The translations under genes were made by a program, and so were the position numbers. A stretch of 64,000 nt of DNA from contig NZ_FOUS01000007.1 in NCBI RefSeq assembly GCF_900114915.1, forward strand, positions 62,001 through 126,000, in the 5' to 3' direction. Positions 15,141 through 25,118 of this stretch are shown here, one piece after another. The notes under the pieces are model-generated. The model was not told the origin of the DNA. It worked only from the letters and a program-made list of their open reading frames with translations, and searched no databases. Position 1 is the stretch's first letter. Every line of letters begins with the position of its first letter. The DNA comes from Bradyrhizobium sp. Rc3b (GTDB taxonomy: Bacteria > Pseudomonadota > Alphaproteobacteria > Rhizobiales > Xanthobacteraceae).

Positions 15141-17279
15141 GTGAGAAACGTTCGAATACTGCTGTCCATGGCCGCGCTAGGGGCTGCTATCGCTTTGGTG
15201 CTTTACAACAGCGACGTCGAGTCCCTAAAGCTTGCCGCGCGCAACGTTTCAGTTCCTACTGTCGTTGAAGTGTCGATCGCCACTGCCATCGGCTATTTGA
15301 TCGCGAGCGCCCGCGTCCGAATGTTGGCAGCCTACTCGGGTCACTCGCTTGGATTCAGACAAGCGGTGGCAGCGGTCAGCGTTGGCCAGATTGCGTCCAA
15401 TCTGTTTTTTCAAGTCATTGGCCAAGTGATTGCAAGAGGTTTGCTGTTCTCTCGAGCTGGAATCCCGCTGGCGACGACGGTCGTCATCACGGGATACGAA
15501 AGGCTGTTTGCCCTGATCGTATCCGTGCTGCTCGCGGCCTCTGGCGCGCTGTACCTGTTCGGAGTTATCAGCGTCGATGGTCAATCGGGTGGATATGATC
15601 TGGCTAAGTTGTTCGTCGGAGCAATTATGGCCCTGATTAGCGGCGCTTGGTTGGGATGGGGAGAAATCGCTCGCTCCCAGTTACCCACGATCGATCGCGG
15701 TCACATCGGCCAGTTCGCGGCTGCATTCCTGTTAAGCGCGGCCATCCAGCTATCAACCATGATGGCCTACATCTTCGTTGCTCATGCGCTCGCACCGAAT
15801 ACCCCCCTTCTCCATCTTGCCGCAGCTACCACTGTCGTCATGCTGGCTGCCAGCCTGCCGATCAGTCTCGCCGGCTGGGGCATCAGGGAAGTGAGCGCTG
15901 TCTTCGCGCTCGGCGCGGTTGGCCTATCTCCGGGCGAGAGCCTGGTGTCCGCGGTGACCATCGGTGTCTTATCCCTGCTCGTGGCGGCAGTTCTCGCTGG
16001 CATCTCGCACAAAGCATGGAGATCGACGGGCGCGGTCTCTAATGTCGACGAAAGAACGGCTGGCCGCGATTTCGGAACCGCCCTCGCGAACTGGCTTCCG
16101 ATCGCAGCAGCAACAGCCGTAGCTTTTCAGGTCTACCTGCCATCCGGCCACGGACGGATCAATGTCAATTTCGCCGATCCGGTGGCCATTCTCGGCGGCG
16201 CACTCTTTGCCATTTGGCACATCCGCGACCGCACTTGGCCGCACTGGCGCGTCCCGTTCGTGAACGCATTCCTGATCTTCTTTTCGATCGATACGCTCAT
16301 CGCGCTGGTCAACGGATATTTCCAGATAGGCTGGACCTCGTGGGCGTTCACGAACAAGGGGCTCGGCTGGCTCGTTCTCATCGCTTACTTCTTTGTGGGG
16401 GCCTTGGTCGCAAGTCTCTCTGAAAAGAAAGGGTTCAACATCCTGTTTGGAACGTTCGTTGGGACGGTAACGGCCATCGCAGCTCTCGATCTCTTTCTTC
16501 TTATTTTGCGTAGTGCTGGTGTGCCCGTTCCCGAGAGCCTACTTCCGTTCAGGATATCAGGGTTCGCCCAGAACCCTAACGCGTTCGGATTTCAACTTCT
16601 CCTGGCGGTTGCGGCCACAACCGTGTTGGATATTGGCCGCGTGAAGAAGGCCTGCATAGCAGCTACGCTTTTTGCTGCGATTTGGTTTTCGGGATCTCGC
16701 GCATCCTTCGGTTCGGCGTTGGTACTATCTCTCGTCATTCCACCAGCGTTCTGGGGACTCAGCAGGAAGACTTTGCTTCGCGGAGCTCTAATCGCTGTAG
16801 GTCTCGCCGTTTTGTCGATGGCGCTTGTCCTCGTCTTCAATAACTGGACCAAGCAAGGCGATGTTCTCTACTCGTTGCTCTACAACCAAGACGGAGAGCG
16901 ATTCCAAAGTCTCAAAGGAGGTTTTGCACTGTTCCTCTCCAGTCCAATCTTCGGAGTTGGGCTCGGGACGTTTGTGCATGACTACGCTATGCAGACGGGC
17001 GATTTCCTTCCCATTCACTCAACGCCAATCTGGCTTTTGGCCGAATACGGAATAGTCGGGTTCCTCATCATCTATGGTGCCGTCGTTTATCTCTGGAAGC
17101 GTTCCGCCGGCAACGCATGGACTGGCGATCCAATCGACAGGTTTGTGTTCTTGCTATTGACAGTTTTCGCAACGATGTCCGTCGCTCATGAAATGCTATA
17201 CCAGAGAAGTCTATGGCTTCTTCTCGGCGCCGCCCTCGCTGCTCACGGCACGTTTCGATATGCGGCGGAATCCAGATGA
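15141..17279 (+). CDS. UPF0104/LPG-synthase-like membrane domain fused to O-antigen ligase
   Basis: A 712-residue polytopic membrane protein. Residues ~1-310 look like the UPF0104/lysyl-phosphatidylglycerol synthase transmembrane region (ARVRMLAAYSGHSLGFRQA, then GYERLFALIVS and SLPISLAGWGIREVS, a family hallmark). Residues ~340-712 are an O-antigen-ligase/Wzy_C domain: FAQNPNAFGFQLLLA, WFSGSRASFGSALV, and FGVGLGTFVHDY with HSTPIWLLAEYG. It could export or join polysaccharide on lipid carriers. The GTG at 15141 is the best start, though the ribosome site is weak. Fusion of these two domains is unusual. It is coupled to a second ligase by an ATGA overlap. Confidence 0.7.
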   Translation: MRNVRILLSMAALGAAIALVLYNSDVESLKLAARNVSVPTVVEVSIATAIGYLIASARVRMLAAYSGHSLGFRQAVAAVSVGQIASNLFFQVIGQVIARGLLFSRAGIPLATTVVITGYERLFALIVSVLLAASGALYLFGVISVDGQSGGYDLAKLFVGAIMALISGAWLGWGEIARSQLPTIDRGHIGQFAAAFLLSAAIQLSTMMAYIFVAHALAPNTPLLHLAAATTVVMLAASLPISLAGWGIREVSAVFALGAVGLSPGESLVSAVTIGVLSLLVAAVLAGISHKAWRSTGAVSNVDERTAGRDFGTALANWLPIAAATAVAFQVYLPSGHGRINVNFADPVAILGGALFAIWHIRDRTWPHWRVPFVNAFLIFFSIDTLIALVNGYFQIGWTSWAFTNKGLGWLVLIAYFFVGALVASLSEKKGFNILFGTFVGTVTAIAALDLFLLILRSAGVPVPESLLPFRISGFAQNPNAFGFQLLLAVAATTVLDIGRVKKACIAATLFAAIWFSGSRASFGSALVLSLVIPPAFWGLSRKTLLRGALIAVGLAVLSMALVLVFNNWTKQGDVLYSLLYNQDGERFQSLKGGFALFLSSPIFGVGLGTFVHDYAMQTGDFLPIHSTPIWLLAEYGIVGFLIIYGAVVYLWKRSAGNAWTGDPIDRFVFLLLTVFATMSVAHEMLYQRSLWLLLGAALAAHGTFRYAAESR

Positions 17280-18529
17280 TACCTAAGCACGTTCGCGCTG
17301 CCCTGGAGAATGCGCGCTATATCACAGCCATTGCAACAGCCTTCATGATTCCAATCAGCACAAGCGGATTGGCGATCACACTGGGGATCTTTACTTTATT
17401 GGCGCTGCTAACAGCGAGACCGTCGGCTTGGTCGGTGACCATGCAGTCCGCGGCGGCAATCACACCGGTGCTTATCTTCGCGCTGGTAGCGATCGGAACC
17501 CTATGGTCCCATCAGCCCCTCGGTCCCGGAGGCTTAAGCCACTACGTAAAGCTGCTGCTCATTCCTCTCGTGATGGCGACGACATTCAACCGGCAAGAAG
17601 CGCTCCACCTGGGCTATGCGTTCGTGGCCTCTTGCCTAGTCATACTCATACTGTCGCTTGCCTCATTGGCCTGGCCGTCTGGGCCATGGAGCTGGTTTAA
17701 GACACCGGGCGTTCCGGTGAAAGATAATGCCGTGCAAAGCACCTGCTTTGCGCTCTGTGCTTTCGGATTGGCGCTATTGGCGATTAAGGCCTTTGCTGAG
17801 GGTCAAAAAAGGCGAGCCTTGGTCGCGGCAGTTCTTGCTCTGCTTTTCTTTGCCGATATCTTCCTAATCTATCTCTCCAAGACAGGTATGCTGATCAGCG
17901 CCGCACTACTTGGTCTCTTGCTGGTAAGAATTGCCGGCTGGCGCAAGAGCGCAGTACTCGTGCTGCCTCTGGCAGTCATTGCTGTTGCGGCGACGATGCT
18001 ATCGAGCGAAGCTCAGCGTCGCATCGTTCAGATCACGACCGACGTTCGCTCGCTGAGCGGCGATGACTCAAAAGCAGGACCAACTCTCTCGACTGCCAGT
18101 CGCATCGACTTCTGGCAAAAAGCAATCGGGATGATCCGCGAAGCTCCTCTTCTCGGACATGGAACAGGCAGCACAAAATCACTTTACCAGAGGTTAGAGG
18201 CAGAAACGCCCTCTCCTTACGGCGAGGCAGTTCCTGACCCGCATAACCAATTCCTAGCGATCGCTATACAGGTGGGGCTCCTTGGCGGTGCGCTTTTACT
18301 GGCAATGTGGATCAGCCACTTCCTGCTTTTCGAGGGGGTGAGCGTCTTCGCTATGCTGGGACAAGCTGTTGTCTTCCAAAACGTACTCGGCTCGCTATTC
18401 AACAGTCAGCTTTCCCAGGTGACGCAAGGAACGTTGTACTGCCTTGCGGTGGGATTGTTGGGTGGCTTGGTGGCCAGGACCAAGACCGACAAAGATGCGC
18501 CTCGGCGAGAGTCGGCGGGCCGGCGGTGA
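17276..18529 (+). CDS. O-antigen ligase family membrane protein
   Basis: A 417-residue polytopic protein with about ten hydrophobic segments and a periplasmic loop carrying LGHGTGSTKSLY and PDPHNQFLAIAIQVGLLG, the His-Asn region typical of WaaL/Wzy ligases; IYLSKTGMLISAALL corresponds to the preceding helix. The ATG overlaps the upstream TGA, so the two ligase-family genes are co-translated. No glycosyltransferases or flippase genes flank them, so the polysaccharide handled is unknown. Confidence 0.8.
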   Translation: MIPKHVRAALENARYITAIATAFMIPISTSGLAITLGIFTLLALLTARPSAWSVTMQSAAAITPVLIFALVAIGTLWSHQPLGPGGLSHYVKLLLIPLVMATTFNRQEALHLGYAFVASCLVILILSLASLAWPSGPWSWFKTPGVPVKDNAVQSTCFALCAFGLALLAIKAFAEGQKRRALVAAVLALLFFADIFLIYLSKTGMLISAALLGLLLVRIAGWRKSAVLVLPLAVIAVAATMLSSEAQRRIVQITTDVRSLSGDDSKAGPTLSTASRIDFWQKAIGMIREAPLLGHGTGSTKSLYQRLEAETPSPYGEAVPDPHNQFLAIAIQVGLLGGALLLAMWISHFLLFEGVSVFAMLGQAVVFQNVLGSLFNSQLSQVTQGTLYCLAVGLLGGLVARTKTDKDAPRRESAGRR

Positions 18530-18551
18530 GTTTCGCAGGATAGGATAAAGA

Positions 18552-18604
18552 AAAACCCGCCGGGAATAGCGTGAGCCTGCAAATCAGCCTTTGGGCGGGA
18601 AAAT
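18552..18604 (+). terminator. Possible terminator after the ligase pair
   Basis: CCCGCC and GGCGGG pair across a ~30-base loop shortly after the ligase stop, flanked by A-rich sequence. The long loop makes it weak. Confidence 0.3.
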
Positions 18605-18703
18605 CGTATAGCCCTTCCGCGCCATGCATTCCGAAATGATCCCGTGAGTCCATACGGTGTCTATGGTGCGGGCGATCTTCCCGTGGGTGCAGGCCGAGAG
18701 GAC

Positions 18704-18932
18704 ATGCGCGGCATGGGAGTGCGCGGCGTCCTCGTCTACTGCCACTGCGGCCATCACGTCGCCCGAAGCGCCGATCCCTGGCCGGACGAGATGCGACTAT
18801 CCGACCTCGAGCCGCGGTTCATCTGTCAGGGCTGCGGTAATCGTGGCGCTGATGTAGCCGGACTTCCAGAGTGGAAACCAAAGGCTTGCAATCAGGTCCG
18901 TGGCGACCCCAGCATCGGGCCGGGGGGCGTAA
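18704..18932 (+). pseudogene. Zinc-ribbon-like CGHHV protein with 3' frameshift
   Basis: The product shows MGVRGVLVYCHCGHHVA, then MRLSDLEPRFICQGCGNRGADV: two cysteine pairs that suggest a zinc ribbon, a small family frequent in Bradyrhizobium. After GADV the frame slips; the neighbouring frame continues with PDFQSGNQ to a TAA at 18930. The start is uncertain because the usual N-terminus is replaced. Two more relics of the family occur at 25119-25363 and 27151-27312. Confidence 0.45.
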
Positions 18933-19275
18933 TGATGCTGGGGCCTCCGGACAGGCTCTTGCCCCGTGAGACCGAGACCGTCGCCGGTGCAACAAGCCAG
19001 GTGCCGAGAGGACGTTCCCGCCCCTCTCTCAATCTCTTCAGCTGTGGCGCAATTCCCACACAGCGCGCGTCGCGTGAACCAGCGGCAATCTTGCCATCAG
19101 AGCGTCAAGCTAGTCGGTCAGAAAACAGCAGAGCGGCAAGAACGCCGACCACCATGAGCGGAATGAGCCAAAGTTCCATGGTTCCAATAGGATCGATGGC
19201 TCGACTAGCACTAGAGGTAATAGGCGAAATTGGTTAAGCGTGACACGACAATCGAGTACGCTTGGGGGACAGGCG

Positions 19276-19518
19276 ATGGATTGGGTTCTCGGGTTGATCG
19301 CGGTGTTTTTCTACGCCGCTGGTTTTAGTTATGCCGCATTCGCCGTTCTTGCTGCGGCTCTAATCTGCAGCGCCAGTACGTTCGCTCTCAGATTGAGGGC
19401 TAGAGCTCAGGGATCTTTTCCTGATGATAACTGGATCGCGCCGAAGCTGTTCACCGCTATGGTCCTCTTTGCTGCGACCTGGTGCCTGGCCGCAAAGACG
19501 GGCATTGTTGGAGGGTAG
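19276..19518 (+). CDS. Small membrane protein (80 aa)
   Basis: Three hydrophobic stretches (WVLGLIAVFFYAAG, AAFAVLAAALICSAS and KLFTAMVLFAATWCLAA) make this a probable inner-membrane protein. The ATG has a GGGGGA stretch about ten bases upstream; a GTG at 19240 is an alternative. Function unknown. Confidence 0.5.
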   Translation: MDWVLGLIAVFFYAAGFSYAAFAVLAAALICSASTFALRLRARAQGSFPDDNWIAPKLFTAMVLFAATWCLAAKTGIVGG

Positions 19519-19542
19519 ATAAGCGGCGCGCACGGAGGTGTC

Positions 19543-19752
19543 GTGACCGAAAAAGAGCCTCCGCTTGAGTGGCACGGCGTCGCTGGACTTCGGCTTATTG
19601 TGCCGCACGGCAGGCCCGACGTGATGCTCGTCGAGATCAAGACGATGTCCGGACCTATCCGATTATCGATGCCAAAGAGCATTGCTCTTACGGTTGGCCG
19701 CTCCATCTTAGAGGAAGCGGAAAAGCTTGCGCCGGACCCGTTCGACTCCTGA
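19543..19752 (+). CDS. Hypothetical protein (69 aa)
   Basis: GTG start with GGAGG four bases ahead. The protein is beta-rich at first (VAGLRLIVPHGRPDVMLVEI) and helical at the end. It follows the small membrane protein by 24 bases and may share its transcript. No family recognised. Confidence 0.55.
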   Translation: MTEKEPPLEWHGVAGLRLIVPHGRPDVMLVEIKTMSGPIRLSMPKSIALTVGRSILEEAEKLAPDPFDS

Positions 19753-19842
19753 GTGTGAGACGTCGAGCCCTTGCCCTTAGACTTCCCAAGCTCAAAGAAA
19801 ACCGGACGCCTCTGGTAGCCGGCGGGTTCTCAATGGCTTCGT

Positions 19843-20064
19843 TCAGGTTTGCTTGCCGCGCATGCAGCTGATGACAAACTCTCGCTTTGCGCGACCTTGT
19901 CCCTTCATTATTCCGCCCGCACTCGAGAACCCACGCTCGGCAGCAAGCTGCTTGCAGCTATCTAAACTGCGGACAAAGCCTTTACGAGACATGCCCTGCT
20001 GAGCCTGCACGGTGCCGGCGGCCAGATCCAAAGCGACGGAAACAAGTAAAATCAGCCTAATCAT
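19843..20064 (-). CDS. Small secreted cysteine-containing protein
   Basis: A 73-residue protein with a signal peptide (MIRLILLVSVALDLAAG, cleavage near VQAQ) and a short mature part with two cysteines (SLDSCKQL and FVISCMRG), probably disulfide-bonded in the periplasm. GGAG lies seven bases before the ATG. The role is unknown. Confidence 0.6.
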   Translation of the reverse strand: MIRLILLVSVALDLAAGTVQAQQGMSRKGFVRSLDSCKQLAAERGFSSAGGIMKGQGRAKREFVISCMRGKQT

Positions 20065-20238
20065 TCCCACTCTCCATGTCTGAAAATGAGATGGCCTGGG
20101 CCCCGATCGGGGTCTCACGCCCGATTCAATCACCTGCAAAAAATGCGGAGCTACCGGCAAAAACATCAGCCGAGAGATGCCGATCGCCTTTATCGCTCTT
20201 GGATCGTAACATGATGGCTGCCAGTCTCGGAAAAGAAA

Positions 20239-20267
20239 AACCCGCCGACCTTTTGACCCGGCGGGTT
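20239..20267. terminator. Hairpin terminator
   Basis: AACCCGCCG pairs with CGGCGGGTT around an 11-base loop, preceded by an A-run and followed by TCTC. It could end transcription on either strand. Confidence 0.55.
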
Positions 20268-20461
20268 CTCAATGCCCACCATACCGCGGTACTCGTCACC
20301 AATCCCTGAAATCCGATTAGATAGCGCGCGCATTGAGCGCACGGGTTCCCGACTTTGCGGGATGACGCAGAGCTCTCGCCTCTTAAGGCGAATGAGCTCG
20401 CCGCAGATCTGCATCCGGTCCAGCGCGTCATTGTACTCCGACGAACCCTCCCCTCAGTGGC

Positions 20462-20641
20462 TACCGCATCATCCCTGGCTCGCCGCCGTTCGTCAGCGCA
20501 TTCACTAAAGCGGTGTCAGCAAAGATAACGCGCGTTGATGATGTTGTGGCGCGGGAGCTTTGGGTCCCAGTGGACGAGCGCGGACAGGATCTGCCGCCGG
20601 ATATTGCGGATACTGGATCCGAGCCACCTCCTAGGGAGTAG
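20462..20641 (+). pseudogene. Possible gene fragment without a clear start
   Basis: The frame reads YRIIPGSPPFVSAFTKAV, then DDVVARELWVPVDERG and GSEPPPRE to a TAG, with good codon use and natural composition, but there is no ATG or ribosome site at its head. It is probably the 3' part of a lost gene. Confidence 0.3.
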
Positions 20642-20752
20642 GCTTTGCCCGACCTTTCGCTTTGTCGCGGCCGAAGCCTTTGCTTCCGGGCCGAAAGCCC
20701 GCAGTACTGCAAAAGCCGAGCTCTTCAAGAGCGACGCCGGCGCCGGTTGGCT

Positions 20753-23700
20753 CTAGCGTCTGTTGGCCAGGTCCAGCAAGCGAGCTTCGTACTCGGCGCT
20801 TAGAGGGGATCCGACAGCGCCGGCCGCCGCCAAAAGGAGAGACGCGAGAAAGGAATCATCGTTCCTGGTCTCGGCTATGGACCTTCGAAGCGCGGGCACG
20901 GCCTGCATAGGTTGCGTCAACCGAAATGTCTCATGCCCGACGATCCTCGCCCACTGCCCTCTAAACCAGATTGCCAACAGAGGAATAAGAGCATTACGAA
21001 ACCCAGAAAGCTGCAGTCGTTCGAAAAGCCTTAGTCCAATTTCCCATATTCGGCGCGGCGTTAGGTATAGACCCAACTGGAGATCGTCCAAGGCTTCACT
21101 CACAATTTGATTCAAGGGCGCTAAGGGGGCACCAAACCCCTGCCACTTGTTCAATATGATCTTACCTGGATAGTCTGCACCGATAGCTAATGTTAAAGCG
21201 TTATCGAGTTCGCGAACTTTATCCGGCATGCCTTGCAGCACGGCCCTCGCCCTGAAGGCCAAAAGAGCGTCGATCGCAAGTTCTACGCAAGACGGCTCTG
21301 CAAGATCGGCGTCGCTCAAAGGCGGGATATCGCCGCGGGGTGGTGATAAGCCACCGAAGCTTTCTCCCGCCGCTCGACCCTCTCGCCGCATATACTCAAT
21401 TCCCTCCACGTACTTTACCAGGTGGCGCGAGAAGCCCGAGGTATCGGACCTCAGAACATCCATGGTAATCTGTTTGTGCCGAAGATTTATTTCCATCGAA
21501 ACGATCGGGCCGTCCAACAATCGCGTGCGCAAAGAAGACCCGATGCCAACGTCAATGGCGGCGGAGATTTCCGCTTCCGCGAGCATATACCAAGCAACAT
21601 CAATCGGACCGAGCGGCAGCTCGGTGATGGAAGCTGGAGGCTGCGGATTGCTGCAAGTGCCGGGAAGCATCTCAATTGGCTTACCATCAATCGTCGTTTC
21701 GCGTTGAGCAACGCTGGATTCCATCCAGAGAACCGTATGGCGTATCACCCGATGAGAGTAGGCCGCTCGAAGCGATTCTTCGGGAAATACCTCGCGAAGG
21801 CGCTGCAAACATGAGGCTATAGCCCGTAGCGCCGCTTCGACATCTCCCGACTGCAACATTGCGACTGATCGATCGGCCTCGAGCCCTATCGACATAATTT
21901 GCATTTCGCGTGTGCCGGAGGCGGCGGCTGATTTTTCCGCCTCACCAAACCATATGCCTGCTTGACCCCAATCGTTGATTTTTGCCGCGCTTATGGCCCC
22001 TTCACGTAAAGCGAATGCACGATCGACCTGGCTCTCGCGACCAAGAAGATGCGCGATGTCTCGTACAATCTTTACGGCTTCTTGGTGCCTATTGCGGCGC
22101 CAGCAGATGCGCGCTCGAGCGCGAGAGGTCGCAACATCTTCTCCGAGGGCTGCCACGGATAAATCGAGCGCGTCGCCTGCGCCCTTTTCGTCATCCATAT
22201 ACTCGTCAAACATGACGGCCCGAGCAATATAGCACTCGATTGCTAGTGCCCGGAGCCCCCATTTTAGGGCTAGTACGGCCATGCGTTCGTAGCGCTCGGC
22301 CGCATTTGCCGCGTCCAATTCAGCTTTACTTTGTTCTATCGTCCAAGGCGGGTTGATTAACAGCGAATAGTCCACGCTTTGGAGCCAAGTGGCGCGATCG
22401 GCATCTGAAAGCCCATCAAGATCGTTGAAGATCTCTTCGAGACGCTTCACCGTTTTTAGCTGGCTTGATCCGATACTGAACAATGCTCCATGAAAGGTGA
22501 GGCCAGTCGACTGAGCGGCTGCAAGAGTCGAGTTTTTGAATGCTTCTAGAACCTGGTTTGTTTCCAGAGCACTCTTGAAACGTTGAAGCAGCGCAACCCA
22601 ATCCGAAATCGATGAAGCAATCCCTATGGTATTCAAAATGGTCGCTAGCGCTACCCCTTCAAGCACCGTGCGCAACTCGGCGATACCTAATCCGCCAATC
22701 TCCTCGAACAAACTATCGGCGCATCGGGCGATGCGCTCATTTTCATTGGATGCGGCCACCAGTTTGAACTGAGCCAAACGCAGCATGATCGAGACGGCTG
22801 GGCTTTCGGAAAAGATTGGTTGGTCAAACCGAAAAAGCGGTAGCACGAAAAGGTTTTCGATCAGCGCTTCAGCCGCCTCTCCCACCGTTGTGAGAACTGC
22901 ATAAGCTAGCCTGAATAGGCTATGGGGCTCCTTTCCGAGAAGCCCATGCATAAGAATGCCGTTGGCATCACTGGCGGAAATTTTTCCGCTAGCTAACATT
23001 TGGGCTGCAGTAGCTGCATGGATTGCCTGCTGCATGTCGTCGGTTAGCATGCCCCTGCCCGCATGTGCGGCGAGCGGTGAGACGCGCAGAGAGTCCTTGC
23101 CGACCAGCTCAAGCCACGGGCCGATAAGGCTGTCCAACATTTCGCCGGCGCGAGGAACCGGAGGAGACACCTCCGCAAGCCTCAACGCTAAAGTTCGTCC
23201 GAATCGACCAATGACCAAGCTAAGGCGATAAAGTAGATTTCGTGCTTCCTCTGGCAACGCTGCGACCATGTTCCGTCGCGCCGCATCTCGCTCTGCATCA
23301 ATGTCGTCCGACGAAAAGCCACCGACCACAATTTCCCGAACGTCGGATCGCGGCCATTTTCGGGCAGCCATACCCATTACGAATGCATGTACAAGCTGCG
23401 GGTGACCTTGCGCACCGGAGGTGAATGCAATTCGTCCCCACCAATTAGGATCGCCATTAGCAAGTCGGACAACTTCTTCGGCCTCCTGCTCGCTGAAGTA
23501 AGGAATTTCAATTACGGCGTCGGCATCAATCCCCAACTCAGATAGCGCTTTGTGGGACGGACGGCGATAAGCGGTGACGATAGACGTTCGGTCTCGCCTC
23601 CGCAGAGCCTGGACGCAGCGAACGAAAGCCACACGTGTCGAGGAGTCTTCGATTTGATTGAAATCATCGAATATAAGACAGCTGAAATGCAGAGCACCGA

Positions 23701-24817
23701 TGCGTCCGAGAGTGAGATTGAGCCGGCGTGTCGTCTCCTTTGCGTCGGCTTCACGAAGATCAACTGTGACAAATCCCTCAGGGCGTTCGCAAGCCGCCTG
23801 CCGCGCAACAAGAGATTTACCTAAGCCACTACCTCCCACCAGAACAACTTGACCCTCCTCCGACAGAGCTTGGATTATTCTTCGCTTCAGGTCCTGTCTT
23901 TCAATGACTCCCCGCGGTTGCGGAAAGTCAGTGCTTGAGATCAGCCAGCTTGTGTCGACCGCAGAAACAGTTGCAACTGACCGCCCGTCGGCCAAAGCTG
24001 CTGTGAACGAGCCCATGTCGAGCAATGAACCGACGAATTGTCGTGGCATGCTGATCTGCGTCGCGGCATCGATGACGTTAAACAGATCCGCCCGGGTCAA
24101 TGCACGATCCGCTGGGCTCTTCAGAACGCTCTTCTTCAAAGCGTGATACGGTAGCAGAATTGCAAGCTGCTTTGCGTCGGCGGCTGGAAGACCAAAGATT
24201 TCCCGACTCAGAACTATCAGGCGCTCCTCTATTTCCAGCATGACGCCCGCTAGATCAGGCTTCCCACAATCCCAGAAGATTTTCTGCAACAGCTCCCGTC
24301 GAAGTGTTTCGTTATCGCGGGCTTCGACAAACGCGTGTACGGCTGCGGAGAATTTTGGACTCATCAACGCATTTCTTAGCGGCTGAACGTCCGCTCCTGC
24401 CGCTGCTCTCCGCCAGTATAGAAGTCCGGCTTCGCCCGCGGGACGATCAGATATCTTGCGCTCGATGCCAATGGATGAGGTCGTCAAAAACCTCAGTTGC
24501 ACCCTGCGGTCTTGGTTGCTGGCTACAAGGCTCACAAAGGTATGGATCGCTTCGCGAACTGATTCAGTACTTAGAGTAATCGAGCCAGACTCTGCGGTGT
24601 CCTTGACTTGAACAGCGTCCAGAGAACGCTGCGCGACGGTGGCGTAATCCTCAGCTACTTCCAGATAGATCCTCTCTTTTGGTCCAAGATCAATCCAAGC
24701 AAGGGTCGCGGCAGCAATTTGATAAGCATATCCCCTGAGCGAAGCGACAGCTTGGCGTTCCACTTCGCCAATAGGTGGACTGCCAATGGATGGCCCCGGG
24801 GTGAATTGAGCGGGCAT
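20753..24817 (-). CDS. Avs-like giant defence protein: DUF4297-like nuclease + STAND NTPase + helical repeats
   Basis: A 1354-residue protein. Residues ~25-110 fit a DUF4297/Cap4-type PD-(D/E)xK nuclease: GYAYQIAAATLAWID, EVAEDYATV (acidic residues) and DAVQVKD (the QxK motif). Near residue 330 is a P-loop, GGSGLGKSLVARQ, and near 383 a Walker B, CLIFDDF, followed by arginine-bearing helices as in STAND NTPases. Residues ~450-1350 are helical TPR-like repeats, the usual sensor part. In known Avs proteins the repeats bind phage terminase or portal, STAND tetramerises and the nuclease cuts DNA. It stands alone with no partner gene. The ATG at 24817 lacks a strong ribosome site; a TTG at 24823 is possible. 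Confidence 0.75.
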   Translation of the reverse strand: MPAQFTPGPSIGSPPIGEVERQAVASLRGYAYQIAAATLAWIDLGPKERIYLEVAEDYATVAQRSLDAVQVKDTAESGSITLSTESVREAIHTFVSLVASNQDRRVQLRFLTTSSIGIERKISDRPAGEAGLLYWRRAAAGADVQPLRNALMSPKFSAAVHAFVEARDNETLRRELLQKIFWDCGKPDLAGVMLEIEERLIVLSREIFGLPAADAKQLAILLPYHALKKSVLKSPADRALTRADLFNVIDAATQISMPRQFVGSLLDMGSFTAALADGRSVATVSAVDTSWLISSTDFPQPRGVIERQDLKRRIIQALSEEGQVVLVGGSGLGKSLVARQAACERPEGFVTVDLREADAKETTRRLNLTLGRIGALHFSCLIFDDFNQIEDSSTRVAFVRCVQALRRRDRTSIVTAYRRPSHKALSELGIDADAVIEIPYFSEQEAEEVVRLANGDPNWWGRIAFTSGAQGHPQLVHAFVMGMAARKWPRSDVREIVVGGFSSDDIDAERDAARRNMVAALPEEARNLLYRLSLVIGRFGRTLALRLAEVSPPVPRAGEMLDSLIGPWLELVGKDSLRVSPLAAHAGRGMLTDDMQQAIHAATAAQMLASGKISASDANGILMHGLLGKEPHSLFRLAYAVLTTVGEAAEALIENLFVLPLFRFDQPIFSESPAVSIMLRLAQFKLVAASNENERIARCADSLFEEIGGLGIAELRTVLEGVALATILNTIGIASSISDWVALLQRFKSALETNQVLEAFKNSTLAAAQSTGLTFHGALFSIGSSQLKTVKRLEEIFNDLDGLSDADRATWLQSVDYSLLINPPWTIEQSKAELDAANAAERYERMAVLALKWGLRALAIECYIARAVMFDEYMDDEKGAGDALDLSVAALGEDVATSRARARICWRRNRHQEAVKIVRDIAHLLGRESQVDRAFALREGAISAAKINDWGQAGIWFGEAEKSAAASGTREMQIMSIGLEADRSVAMLQSGDVEAALRAIASCLQRLREVFPEESLRAAYSHRVIRHTVLWMESSVAQRETTIDGKPIEMLPGTCSNPQPPASITELPLGPIDVAWYMLAEAEISAAIDVGIGSSLRTRLLDGPIVSMEINLRHKQITMDVLRSDTSGFSRHLVKYVEGIEYMRREGRAAGESFGGLSPPRGDIPPLSDADLAEPSCVELAIDALLAFRARAVLQGMPDKVRELDNALTLAIGADYPGKIILNKWQGFGAPLAPLNQIVSEALDDLQLGLYLTPRRIWEIGLRLFERLQLSGFRNALIPLLAIWFRGQWARIVGHETFRLTQPMQAVPALRRSIAETRNDDSFLASLLLAAAGAVGSPLSAEYEARLLDLANRR

Positions 24818-25118
24818 TAGCAATTGGTCATTGAAGGGTTCGCTCAGCTAACGATCGGGTGTGCAGTACGAACGTTCGCAGCCGAACCCCCAAGCTTCAC
24901 AATAACCGCTGAAGGACTAGTCGCAACCCTCTAGGTCGCGGAGTACAGCCCTCCCCTTGACCGACTTGCGGTATAAGCCTGTCCACCTGGGCCCAAGACC
25001 TAGCGGCTTGTCTCTCCCCGCCGTTCGCGGAATCAATCGGGTGTGCCCCCGGCCCATCTGCTCGATCATGCCTCGCCCTGCCCAACGCCAAACGCCCACC
25101 CACCCTGATGGCAGACCG

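Larger units (their letters stand above)
20065..20752. other. Gene-poor spacer with a terminator and a possible gene fragment
   Basis: Apart from the hairpin at 20239-20267 and the open frame at 20462-20641, no gene is supported. The words CGGCGGGTTCTCAATG occur here and at about 19820, hinting at a duplicated intergenic fragment. Confidence 0.4.
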
